64,000 nucleotides of DNA, taken from Lateolabrax maculatus. Taxonomy: Eukaryota; Chordata; Actinopteri; Acropomatiformes; Lateolabracidae. Numbering within the stretch: position 1 is the first letter of the stretch; the number at the start of each line of letters is the position of its first letter. Shown here in pieces: positions 52,001 through 59,200 of the stretch. The DNA lies in assembly GCA_031216445.1 (NCBI GenBank), contig CM062213.1, positions 15,005,501 to 15,069,500 of the forward strand, given 5' to 3'. The notes beneath the pieces are model-generated. The model was given only the letters and a program-made list of their open reading frames with translations, was not told the DNA's origin and searched no databases. The position numbers were made by a program, and so were the translations under genes.

Positions 52001-55000
52001 TTGGATCAGACTGTATGGAGAAAGAGACAAAGAGACAGAGTGCAGCAGCCACATATCAAAACCTGTGAAAACGTGTTTACTTGTAACTTAAGTATTTAAG
52101 TATAAAAAATCATCCTTGGTTATTGCTTATAAAAAAAACACTCAAAAACTGCTTATCTGCTAAATCTGGACTGTGTGGGTGAGTGATATTATTGACAGTG
52201 GCCTGGCAACATAAGGAAACAACCACATACTTGTCATGTGTAGCTAAAAACTGATGACATTCTCTGTAATAGGTTAAGAGTTTGTATGGCTAACTGTACT
52301 ATGTTTTCAACACTTCTGGTCAATAAAATACTGATAATTGTCATGGAAATGAGAATCCAGTTACATACAATATGAATTAACACATTAACACTAGTTGACA
52401 GTGGTGTAAGACGTATTCAGATATTTTTATTTTAGTAAAAGTTCTAATACCACAAAGTAAAAATACCCTGTTACAAGTAAATGTCCTGCATTTAAAAAGT
52501 AAAAGTATTACCATCAAAATATACATAAAGTAGCAAGAGTAAAAGTACTCATGATGCAGAATTGCCCATTTCAGAATCATATATATCATGTTATTGGATT
52601 ATAATTATTGATGCGTTAATGTGTTCATCACTTTAATGTTGCAACTGGTAAAGGTTGGTCTAATTTTATATTAATACTAATACATCATAATTTATTAGTT
52701 AATTTTTGTATAAGTAATTTAAATCTGCAAAATAGCTACAGCCATCAAATAGATGTAGAGGAGTAAAAAGTACAATATTTCACTCTGAAATGTATTGGAG
52801 TAGAAGTATAAAGTAGCACAAAATGGAAATACTCAAGTAAAGTACAAGTACCTCAAAATTGTACTTGAGTAAATGCACTTAGTTAGACCACCAGTGTCAG
52901 TTGATTTTAAGGAATTAACATGTAGTGATGTCTTATTTTGTCTCCAGTCCATAGATGCTGTTTTATAAACAATGCCAAACAAGGAAACACGTCAAACGTA
53001 GGGCTGCCGTAAGCCTTCTGCCCTGAGTTTGGCCTGTCAGGCAGCAGTTGCTAATTTGTGCCACCGCCAACAAACTCCACCCGTCAAATTTGCTATTTCG
53101 GGTTTTTTTTCACTAATTCGGCAAAGACTTGGCTTCGGGTCTATAAACACTATTCAAAAGCGCAGGATGTGTAAGAATCGTGACAGGAAGTGCTGCCTGA
53201 GAACCAAAGCTCAGGGTGAAATTACTGCTCGTGCAATCCGCAGGCTGTTACCAAGGAGACGCGAGCTGCGGTGCTAGTCACTGCTAGCCGTTAGACTCGG
53301 AGGAAGACTCGAGAGGAAGAGTCGAGAGGACCGTCGGTGCCGCGGGTTTTTGAGTAAGGGAACACTTGTAACATGGCGGAGCTGCACATCATAGGCCAGA
53401 TCGTCGGAGCCAGTGGTTTCCCGCAGAGCAGCCTCTTCTGCAAGTGGGGAGTTCATACGGGAGGAGCATGGCGTCTCCTCTCGGGGCTGAAGGAGGGTCA
53501 GACCCAGGTGGACATCCCCCAGACGGGCGACATGGCGTACTGGAGTCACCCGATCGATCTGCACTACGCCACGAAGGGACTCCAGGGCTGGCCGAAGATC
53601 CACCTCCAGGTGTGGCACCAGGACTCCTTCGGCCGCTGCCAGCTGTACGGTTACGGGTACTGCCATGTCCCGTCCGGCCCGGGACATCACCGGCTGAGCT
53701 GCGTGACCTGGAGGCCGCTCGGCTCCTGGCAGGAGCAGCTGGCCCAGGTGTTCGTCGGCGGGGGCCCGCAGCTCCGCAGCCCGGACCTCGTGTACAGCGG
53801 GGCGGACAGATACAGACTGCACACCGAGGCCATGGGAACCGTGGAGCTGGAGCTGGGCATCATAATGAGGCACTTCGACAAATATGGCGTCGAGAGTTGA
53901 CCCAGTGAAACGAGAAGGACTCTAGGATTGGGGTGGATTATATATTGTGCAGGCGGAAGTCTGACCTGTTTTTAGTAAAGTTTTTCTACTTTTTTTCTAT
54001 ATTGCATTTGTGTTTTTTTTATACACTACGTTAGGTGTATGTAAATAAAGAAACGTATCGTCTTAACGAAGTTGGTTCCTTGTTGATATGCGATGCGACC
54101 CTCAGAGATAATCCGATTTCTAGCTACTGGAGGGACAGTAGCCAGATCATTCACATTTATGACTCATATTTATCTTCATCCTACATACATTATCTTGAAA
54201 CTTACTATATTGTATTTAAAATGTAATTTTTCAAATTGTGTTGGCTGAAAGAAAGGAAACCCGGATCCCTGCAACACATTACACTGCCCACTACTTGTGT
54301 TTTACTTGCTGTTTTATTTGACAATATATATTTTGAGTATTGTCCTTTAAAAAAACTGACCTTGATTCACCTTCATAAGCAAACCTTGCTGCCGGTTGTA
54401 TTTATCAAGTCCTACAAAGGTCTTCTACATGGGCAACAAGTGCAATTCTTCTCTTCAAGTTTAGTTCTCGACAAAATGTTGGTACACACAGGCTTCAGCC
54501 TTTCACTTTTTAATCAATAAACCAGATGTTTGTCAAATTATTTGCTCAAAACTCCCAGTTCACCTCTCTATTCAACACTGTGGCAGTTTACATTAATTTC
54601 ACTCCATGCTACATCCCAAACTTGGCTTACATTCATGTTATGGGTGCTTGTCTGCTACAAAAGCACAATAAGTACAATTTTGGAGGGCAAATAATGTATC
54701 AATTATGTAACCACAACCTAAATGATACTTAAATGTACTGCAGTGAGACAATATAGTAATTTTTAAATTGTTTGACATACAGCCTATGTGAAGTTCTAGA
54801 CTATAATGGCTGTGCTTATTACACAACTGTGCAGTTACAGACTGCAGTAAACACATGACAGACAAATAACAAGTCTGCCTTTATGAGACACAATAAAGGG
54901 CAAAAAACACAAAAAGTACACAGACTTCATTCATCATTCATTTCAGTGGTTTGATTTCTATGGACTAACATTAATTAGGTTTCAGTGGTTCAGCAGCTTG

Positions 55001-55346
55001 GACGTCAGTAGTGCTGCAGACGAATTAACCCGAGCACCTGTACAAACCTTTCAGATACTTTCTGAGACACAACTAACGTCACCTCAAACCAGTGCTCGAA
55101 ATAACCTGACAACACATTTCACTATGGTTAAAAAAAATAAATAAATAAAAACCACCCTAATCACAAATTCTTGGGTAAATCATGTTCAAGAGAGAGCTTC
55201 CATGTCATGTAAGAGTAACTCTCCATTGCGACTGACCACTTTCCTTTACCCGCCTGTCAAGCCACAAACAGCAAACCAACTTCGGCCCGGAGGCTCCGGT
55301 GATAAACGCCCCGCAGCCGACGTTCACTCACCAGCGCAGAAGTCAT
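20066..55346 (-). CDS. poc1a: POC1A, proteome of centriole protein 1A (WD40 repeat); complete spliced gene, 11 coding exons
   Basis: Exons (5' to 3'): 55346-55332, 52010-51926, 51756-51585, 51341-51162, 50933-50826, 50312-50197, 49014-48881, 43901-43833, 43609-43460, 28839-28561, 20176-20066. All introns are GT-AG and all junctions keep frame; 1419 bp give 472 residues plus stop. POC1 proteins sit in the centriole and basal body and are needed for centriole stability and ciliogenesis. The protein starts [17 protein letters not shown] and has a seven-bladed WD40 propeller (about residues 10-300; blade ends such as [43 protein letters not shown]). A Ser/Gln/His-rich linker follows, then the POC1-specific C-terminal helix ([35 protein letters not shown]). 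It is longer than human POC1A (407 aa), mainly through the linker. POC1B is the paralogue; neighbouring DUSP7 supports POC1A. Confidence 0.95.
20955..21290 (+). repeat. Non-LTR retrotransposon 3'-end-like repeat
   Basis: T-rich sequence ending in AAAAGCACTTTAAATCTTCT and TGTTTGAAAGGTGCTATACA, a form typical of fish L2/CR1-like LINE and SINE tails; resembles 7400-7600. Confidence 0.5.
22656..22663. promoter_or_regulatory. Palindromic CRE-like site TGACGTCA
   Basis: Perfect 8-bp cAMP-response element consensus within a locally CpG-containing stretch (TCGTGACGTCACGTCCGGGC) inside POC1A intron 10. No associated transcript is visible, and it may belong to an old repeat. Confidence 0.25.
26410..26738 (+). 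repeat. GTGAGGAC/CTAACC repeat with CA microsatellite at its 3' end (fullest copy)
   Basis: Order: CA-rich start, GTACTTGTGAGGATATTCAT, degenerate CCTAACC/CTTAACCC repeats (26463-26560), AAACCAAGTCTTAACACTC, GTGAGGACCGGCAAAAATGT-CCTCAC (a hairpin), TTGGTTCTCACAAAGATAGT, then about 25 CA units (26689-26738). The same blocks occur split at 16665 and 17330. Confidence 0.7.
28043..28103. repeat. Compound (TG)n-(TA)n microsatellite
   Basis: About 12 TG units (28043-28067) followed by about 16 TA units (28071-28103). Confidence 0.95.
28561..28839 (-). CDS. poc1a: POC1A exon 10 (Ser/Gln/His-rich linker and start of POC1 C-terminal helix)
   Basis: 279 bp, 93 codons, phase 0 at both ends, open throughout. 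Acceptor gtttttag|GCTTCT, donor ACTCAG|gtaagc. It encodes a low-complexity S/H/Q/T-rich stretch (e.g. [19 protein letters not shown]) and ends [17 protein letters not shown], a hallmark of POC1 proteins. It is separated from exons 9 and 11 by 14.6 kb and 8.4 kb introns. Confidence 0.94.
33129..33181. repeat. (CA)n microsatellite, interrupted
   Basis: CA repeats with CATA interruptions, ending in a pure run of about 16 units. Confidence 0.95.
34415..34546 (+). repeat. LINE 3'-end fragment, left part, interrupted by a MITE
   Basis: T-rich tail-like sequence (TTTTGTTCAGCTTTGATGTT, GTGTGTTCTATGTGTAC) that continues after the MITE at 35025 as ATGTGTACACATATTTAGCG and AATAAAGCTGATTCTGATTA, a typical LINE 3' end. 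Confidence 0.5.
34547..35024 (+). mobile_element. Non-autonomous DNA transposon (MITE-like), copy B, intact ends and target duplication
   Basis: 478 bp, starting AGCCTGGGAACCAGACGAAT and ending with AGTCTGGCGATGCCAGGCTA. The ends are imperfect inverted repeats (AGCCTGG...CCAGAC). It is flanked by a perfect 9-bp direct repeat TATGTGTAC at 34538-34546 and 35025-35033. The internal sequence aligns with copy A (661-1118, inverted) and copy C (48384-48768). No transposase. Superfamily undetermined; a 9-bp duplication does not fit the most common superfamilies neatly. Confidence 0.8.
35025..35060 (+). repeat. LINE 3'-end fragment, right part
   Basis: TATTTAGCGAATAAAGCTGA followed by TTCTGATT, the usual terminal motif of fish non-LTR elements; it rejoins 34415-34546 when the MITE is ignored. 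Confidence 0.5.
36181..36212. repeat. (AAAT)n microsatellite
   Basis: About seven AAAT units. Confidence 0.9.
37504..37570. repeat. (CG/CA)n microsatellite
   Basis: ACGC units followed by about 28 CA units. Confidence 0.95.
39500..39670 (+). repeat. Possible retroelement 3' end with a degenerate hammerhead-like motif
   Basis: Contains GACTCTGATGATGTTGGTCG then CAACGCGTTG and AAAATAAAGGCATTTTAATT-TTGCAC. The CTGATGA...(G/C)AAC-G pattern resembles the core of hammerhead motifs at the ends of Penelope-like elements, but the GAAA box reads CAAC, so any ribozyme would be inactive. Tentative. Confidence 0.3.
40962..41092 (-). other. Orphan coding-like exon or pseudo-exon in POC1A intron 9, protein unidentified
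   Basis: 131 bp on the minus strand between a possible acceptor (ccttgtcag|ATGTC) and a possible donor (TCCAAG|gtcctc, weak). The open frame reads [20 protein letters not shown] then [20 protein letters not shown], a balanced, non-repetitive composition with G/C-biased third positions, unlike the surrounding intron. A second strong acceptor-like site (tccctgtctttgcag) follows 35 bp after the donor. It does not fit between POC1A exons 9 and 8 in any known POC1 protein, and I do not recognise the protein family. It may be a displaced exon, a processed-pseudogene fragment, or an exon of an unannotated gene. Confidence 0.4.
41784..41803. repeat. (TTTG)n microsatellite
   Basis: About five TTTG units. 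Confidence 0.9.
43460..43609 (-). CDS. poc1a: POC1A exon 9 (end of propeller, variable linker)
   Basis: 150 bp, 50 codons, phase 0 at both ends. Acceptor ccttacag|GTGATG, donor AGCCAG|gtaagt. It begins VMVWKSN, the last WD strand, then diverges into a linker without close similarity to the human protein. A run of eight C (plus-strand G8 at 43492-43499) sits in the coding sequence. Confidence 0.92.
43833..43901 (-). CDS. poc1a: POC1A exon 8 (WD repeat 7)
   Basis: 69 bp, exactly 23 codons, phase 0 at both ends. Acceptor cactccag|GGTCCAG, donor GAACAG|gtgatc. It encodes [20 protein letters not shown] followed by DEQ. Too short to be found by reading-frame length alone; identified by homology to the family. 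Confidence 0.95.
44974..44999. repeat. (GT)n microsatellite
   Basis: About 13 GT units. Confidence 0.9.
45379..45486. repeat. (CA)n microsatellite array, interrupted
   Basis: CA repeats with CGCA and CATG interruptions, ending in an uninterrupted run of about 29 units followed by GAGAGAGAG. Confidence 0.95.
45700..46130. mobile_element. Possible DNA-transposon-derived repeat
   Basis: GC-richer block containing GAGGAAAACGAAATTGAGAA and AAGTACCTGGTACCATGCAA-TGGAAA, landmarks shared with a fish interspersed repeat I recall. Ends and target duplications were not found, so the limits are approximate. Confidence 0.35.
48384..48768 (+). mobile_element. MITE-like element, copy C (degenerate)
   Basis: Same order of blocks as copy B: CCAATCACAAC.GTTTAT, GG.GGGTTT..AACGATGACTGACAGAGA, AACCAAGATG, GGACGGTATATTTTC.CTAAA, TGCACTTAAA, GTTGATAAGAAA, ACATTTCG.TG.TCTGATTGGT and GAGGTTCCAGACTAATAT. 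The right terminal repeat is missing or decayed and no target duplication was found. Confidence 0.7.
48881..49014 (-). CDS. poc1a: POC1A exon 7 (WD repeat 6)
   Basis: 134 bp, acceptor cttccag|TCCACAG, donor CACCAG|gtaggc, ending on a whole codon. It encodes [35 protein letters not shown] and [11 protein letters not shown] (CA)n run starts only a few bases upstream of the acceptor. Confidence 0.96.
49015..50196 (-). other. poc1a: POC1A intron 6 with CA run and SINE-like fragment
   Basis: A (CA)n run at 49021-49052 lies directly at the exon 7 acceptor. Positions 49130-49270 contain GTTCAGTGTCTTGCTCGAGG-ACACTTCAGCAG, a sequence found in common fish interspersed repeats. The rest is unremarkable. 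Confidence 0.5.
50197..50312 (-). CDS. poc1a: POC1A exon 6 (WD repeat 5)
   Basis: 116 bp, acceptor ccccaag|TTATGC, donor CCAAG|gtaaag. It encodes [20 protein letters not shown] and [18 protein letters not shown]. Confidence 0.96.
50313..50825 (-). other. poc1a: POC1A intron 5, nothing recognised
   Basis: 513 bp AT-rich intron without a recognisable repeat or exon. The smaller introns 4, 3 and 2 (50934-51161, 51342-51584, 51757-51925) are likewise featureless apart from CA runs near 51124-51150 and 51346-51361. Confidence 0.6.
50826..50933 (-). CDS. poc1a: POC1A exon 5 (WD repeat 4)
   Basis: 108 bp, acceptor cttgcag|GTTTTCC, donor GCTGG|gtgagt. It encodes [20 protein letters not shown] followed by [16 protein letters not shown]. 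Confidence 0.96.
51162..51341 (-). CDS. poc1a: POC1A exon 4 (WD repeat 3)
   Basis: 180 bp, acceptor tgtacag|GAAGGC, donor GCCAA|gtacga. It encodes [40 protein letters not shown] and [14 protein letters not shown] short CA run lies immediately upstream of the acceptor, within the intron. Confidence 0.96.
51585..51756 (-). CDS. poc1a: POC1A exon 3 (WD repeats 1-2)
   Basis: 172 bp, acceptor ctcccag|CCACAGG, donor AGCAT|gtgagt. It encodes [37 protein letters not shown] and [14 protein letters not shown], two classical WD blade ends. Confidence 0.96.
51926..52010 (-). CDS. poc1a: POC1A exon 2 (first WD strand set)
   Basis: 85 bp, acceptor ccatacag|TCTGAT, donor AATCG|gtaacg. It encodes [20 protein letters not shown], the start of the propeller, and ends in a split Ala codon. 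Confidence 0.95.
52399..52899 (-). repeat. Teleost interspersed repeat with 'AAGTAC/GTACTT' core, full copy
   Basis: Ends CAGTGGTG (52399-52406) and ACCAGTG near 52896 are imperfect inverted repeats; GTTGA occurs on both sides (52394-52398, 52900-52904). The interior carries AGTAAAAGTACTCATGATGC, GGAGTAAAAAGTACAATATT and CAAGTAAAGTACAAGTACCT, shared with the copies at 55935 and 61345. Confidence 0.7.
53247..53260 (+). promoter_or_regulatory. b9d2: X-box-like RFX site upstream of B9D2
   Basis: GTTACCAAGGAGAC closely matches the bipartite RFX consensus (GTNRCC, short spacer, RGNAAC-type half), with a mismatch in the second half-site. It lies 113 bp upstream of the B9D2 ATG, the position usual for ciliary genes. 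Binding is inferred only. Confidence 0.45.
53369..53380 (+). promoter_or_regulatory. b9d2: TISU/YY1-like element over the B9D2 start codon
   Basis: TAACATGGCGGA differs at its two outer positions from the SAASATGGCGGC consensus (translation initiator of short 5' UTRs, also a YY1 site). If functional it predicts a very short leader, which would conflict with a longer 5' UTR. Confidence 0.35.
53373..53900 (+). CDS. b9d2: B9D2, B9 domain-containing protein 2 (transition-zone/MKS complex), intronless
   Basis: A 175-residue protein in one uninterrupted exon, the same length as human B9D2 as I know it. B9D2 works with B9D1 and MKS1 in the tectonic/MKS module at the ciliary transition zone, controlling entry of membrane proteins. 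Seen: [122 protein letters not shown] and the closing FDKYGVES, so the B9 domain (about residues 3-125) and the family C-terminus are intact. It is GC-rich compared with the surrounding intron. The start is the first ATG, in AACATGGCGGAG. It lies antisense within POC1A intron 1; mammalian B9D2 has introns and lies elsewhere, so retroposition or intron loss is inferred. No inactivating change is visible. Confidence 0.96.
   Translation: MAELHIIGQIVGASGFPQSSLFCKWGVHTGGAWRLLSGLKEGQTQVDIPQTGDMAYWSHPIDLHYATKGLQGWPKIHLQVWHQDSFGRCQLYGYGYCHVPSGPGHHRLSCVTWRPLGSWQEQLAQVFVGGGPQLRSPDLVYSGADRYRLHTEAMGTVELELGIIMRHFDKYGVES
54044..54049 (+). terminator. b9d2: Polyadenylation signal AATAAA for B9D2
   Basis: The first hexamer after the stop codon, 144 bp downstream, giving a short 3' UTR of about 160 bp. 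A T-rich stretch (53985-54020) precedes it. Confidence 0.65.
55332..55346 (-). CDS. poc1a: POC1A coding exon 1
   Basis: Only five codons, MTSAL, then donor CTG|gtgagt. The start has AA at -3/-2 (gggaagATG). An in-frame upstream ATG exists at 55445 and would add 33 residues, but the short start matches the N-terminus of the family, where the propeller begins about ten residues in. Confidence 0.85.
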
Positions 55347-55620
55347 CTTCCCTGATACCGGAGGCGAGCGGCCGTCAGGAGCGACTGTTTTGACCGGCGC
55401 AACCGTGACCGTACCCGGCTTCTGTTCTGTCCTGCGGCGGCACACGGTAACGGACGGCTAGCTCCCCGGCTAACGTTAGCCGATAGTTGCTGACAACAAC
55501 AAAGTTCGGTTTACGCGCCGCGATTGGGCGCCGAGCGTCCGGTCAGGCTTCTTAAAGGGGCCGTACGTGAAGTCTCTGCGTGGACTCCGACGTCGTGCAC
55601 ATGTGCGATGAAATAAAACG
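55347..55620 (-). promoter_or_regulatory. poc1a: POC1A 5' UTR and CpG-rich promoter
   Basis: CpG-dense sequence directly upstream of the POC1A start (about 55260-55620). It contains an inverted CCAAT box (ATTGG at 55523-55527, i.e. CCAAT on the POC1A strand) next to GCGCC/GGGCG elements. The sequence GTTGCTGACAAC at about 55486-55497 has X-box-like half-sites but too short a spacing. No TATA box. The transcription start is not determined. Confidence 0.55.
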
Positions 55621-55934
55621 CCACGCAGTCGAGCAATCAGGAGTAAATTAATAATGCGCTACTGATCGATTTAGATATTAAAGCGTAAAGTCTCGTTGTT
55701 AGAGTTGCAGTGACGCAGCGTTGCCGCCAGGTGTCAGCAGTGTAGCGGAGTACACCGCTCAGTGTGGCTGTGGCAGTTTTATATCAAATTGATGCATCAA
55801 GTCCTCGAAAAAATAGCGAAGGCTTCTAAACGTGGCTTTTTCTGTAGTGGCCTTCATCCATAAACCCTGTTTTTATATGTAAACGGGTCGTTTTTCATGC
55901 GAGGAGAATAAGCAAGTGCGTTTTTTTTACTCAA

Positions 55935-56260
55935 AGACTCAAGGGTATATTGTGCTTTCTACTCCACTACATGTACCTGCCAGCTGTTACTACTTGTTTA
56001 TAACATATGATGCATTGTTCCTTATAAAGCATTTAAAATTGGGTCCACCTGGCCAAGCTACATCATCAAAAAACCCCTTGTTCATCATTGACAACAGTCC
56101 TATAAAACAGTAATATAACACTGACAGTGGACATTCTTAATAATGTGTACTATTTTAATAGTATTGGTACATGTTGCTAATACTTCTGTACTGTAGTATT
56201 TTTAAAATTCTAAATAAATGATTAGATTAATAATCTGATTTTTAATCCACCACTGCTATT
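55935..56260 (+). repeat. AAGTAC-core interspersed repeat, degenerate copy
   Basis: Carries GTGCTTTCTACTCCACTACA, TGTACCTGCCAGCTGTTACT, ACTTCTGTACTGTAGTATTT and the closing AATCCACCACTGCTATTA, in the reverse sense to the copy at 52399-52899. Confidence 0.55.
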
Positions 56261-59200
56261 AGCACATGCTGCGCTGAATAGTTTAATTCTAAACAGTTCT
56301 CTGACAATACTTATGTGCCTACATCTGTGTAAATAGTTTGCATGACCATGACTCTTAACGCTCTCTGTGCAAAGTCTGCAGTTTTTCTAAAGTGGACTTC
56401 TACTAGGCCCAGTTTTTCTAGAATATGCAACATATAAATACAAAAGGGAAATAATGAAGGTATTTAAACTAAGGGATTCAAGATAAGGTAATAAAGCAGG
56501 GCCCACCTTAATCCCCATACAGTGTCAGTTGATACGATGCTTTAGTGGTGCATAATCCTACATTTTCAATAAACCAGGACAAACCAGTTGAAACACCTTT
56601 ATGTCTGGAGCTTTTGGGCCTTGAGACACATGTCCGCTTTCCTTGGTTGGTAATCCAGCCCTGTGTGTTGTATTTCATGGGCAGTTTGCCCAAGAAATAA
56701 CCCATTGTGTTGAACTATTCAGTGTCAACACAAACCCTTTCTTTAACCAATTCCCCTGCGGTCCATTTCAGCTGCATGGTTGCTGTGTCAGATAGTCAAC
56801 AATTCCTACCACAAATACTGTCTTACACCATAGTTTTTTGGTATGACTGCCTGTAATTATGTTTCACATTATCTTCACACCATGAAGTCGTGTTTTTGTT
56901 TTACAACGTATTCGCAACACATCCACAACACTTAAAGAGAGAGAAATGTAAGGCCTTTAGCAGATTATTCAAAGGCATTTACAAAAACCAACTAAACTTT
57001 TTCAGATGTCAGCCCAGATAACGCTTTTGTTAAGCTATAGCATCATCCTCTCCTTTTTTAAAGATATTTACTTCCTTTAACTCCTTTTACAAACTACTTT
57101 GCATATGAGTCAAGGGTCACATTCACAGGTGTTTTTTTTAAATGCCTTTCTGGAGGAAATGAAATAAGAAACAAAGGTCCCCTTTGGCCTGCTTCACACT
57201 TATTCTAATTACAGTAAAGACAACTCAATACACTCTTGTGAATAATTACATTTATATTATACTATACACTACACACTTGAACAATGTTATCAGTTCATAG
57301 AACCCGTTCAAACTTCTTGATACTTGTAAAACCACCTGTTTCCAGTAGATGAAGGATAGGAGAAGAGGAAGGAGGAAGAGAAACAGACGAATGAACTGGA
57401 ATCATTTTAACCACAACTAATGAATAATATCCAGCAGCTGTGAAAGGAGTGCTGTGTTGTGATAAGTTAACACACTTAGGTGTTTCACACACATACACAC
57501 ACACACACACAGTAAATCTCTTTTATGCTAGGCAGAGGTTTAACCACTTCAGCATCACTTTATCCAAGGCCTTCTCATTTATCTGAAAACTGTGAACATG
57601 TGCATGTGCGCAGAGCCATTGTGCTTATCACTGAAGAGAAATAAGATATACAATATACTTGACTCACTTAACTCACTTAATAAATCTAGGCTTGTTCCAC
57701 AGAAACACTGTTTCCTTCTCAGTAAGAAAGGATGTTTTTAATGTTAGTTGCTTTATCTGTCTTTGAGTCATTTATGACTGCTATTTCAACCTGCAAAAGG
57801 CTCTAATCTTATCTCTCTGACTGTCAACTTTCCCCCAGGATCCATGTGATTTCCAGCAACTAAGAACTTTCATTGTATAGTTCTTTTGTTTTCCATAGTG
57901 CTAATACTCTTCTCAGTAGAGAGGAAGCTATGTGATGTATTAAGCTAAGCTCAAAGACTGGAAGCAGGGGGAATCTTCGGCAAAGTGTCTTTTTCAACAA
58001 CTCCTGTGTTGTTGATTTACACTACATATAATACATCTTAATTAAAATATGACCAAGTTAAAGGAATTTGCTATTTAGATGTAAAAGCTGTCATTTTTAC
58101 CTAAATCTAATGTTCCTCCCTGTCCCTGGTATTTTGTGCAAAAAGATTTAAAAAACAAAAAACATGACATCAAACCAAAAGGCTGCCATTATTATAGCCC
58201 TGTGAGGCTGAGGTAATGTTTTCGACTGGTAATGGAAAGTGATTTCACAACAACAACTTATCTCGCTTTGAAATAATTAGTGTAGAAACTAGGAATCCGG
58301 TCTGTCATATGAATGTCTACTGATGACAGCTAGCACTCTGACAACATTTGAGTCACACAAAATAAGAGTTTCTGGGTTTTAACTGTTTTTTTTTGTTTGT
58401 TTGTTTTTTTTTTGACATATTATTAGAAAGCAATTTGGTTTCTTTTGGAAGAAAGCAACAAATCCATCATGTTTGATAGCTCTTAATGTAATGTAACTTA
58501 CAATAGATTTTTATACAATGGATTGGTTTCACAAGAGAAACATTCCTCAACATCCTTCTTCCTCAGATTTTTAAAGACATTTAAAAAGCCTTTGCTCTGT
58601 CAACTCATTCAGAGCCAACAAACCTCAAAGATGTGTTTTTGCTCCATTGTTCCACAGGTTGAAGGCATTGATGTCAAGCTGCAACCACGGCATTGTTTTA
58701 ATAGTTGTCGTTTATTTTTAGAGTCAAAAGTGAAACAACTGCAACTCATGAATGAGGAAATGTGAAAATCAACTGAACGGTTTATGACTGCATACAGGGA
58801 TCTGCATCAATGCATTGTTGACTGTTACAACATGGTTTGCCTTAATGGTTGTCCAAGACAAAGGGAGAGGAACGTTTTGCAAATATATAGGAACATGTTT
58901 CCTGTAGACACACAGTAGACAATACATAGAATTATGTAATAATTGCTCAGTGGTGACCTTTTGAGATCTTATCTCTAGCTGTGGTTGCATTGTCAAAAAC
59001 ACAGCCATTTGTTGTCATGTGCATATCTGTTTTCAGCTGTGTCGTGTGACTTCTACTCTTAGGTGGATATTGTCATACTATATAATATCAGTACTCATGC
59101 AAAATATGAAAAACCAAGTCTGAAGGGATTACTGTGTACACTCTGTATTTGTTTGGATTTGGGATAAAGTAAGAAAATAAGCCTGTAGCAATTGAAAGCT

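Larger units (their letters stand above)
52011..55331 (-). other. poc1a: POC1A intron 1, host of the nested B9D2 gene
   Basis: 3.3 kb intron between the five-codon exon 1 and exon 2. It contains an interspersed repeat (52399-52899), the CpG-rich promoter and single exon of B9D2 on the opposite strand (53240-54050), and AT-rich sequence to either side. Nothing else was recognised at 54060-55200. Confidence 0.85.

Noticed and set aside
53274..53873. 199-codon minus-strand frame and a 154-codon plus-strand frame overlapping B9D2
   Set aside because: Shadow frames of the GC-rich B9D2 exon; only the 53373-53900 frame encodes a recognisable, full-length protein.
55347..55445. In-frame upstream ATG extending POC1A by 33 residues
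   Set aside because: The extension has no similarity to the family, and the downstream MTSAL start fits the known N-terminus and has better context.
55486..55497. GTTGCTGACAAC considered as an X-box for POC1A
   Set aside because: Half-sites are adjacent without the usual spacer and are incomplete; mentioned only in the promoter entry.
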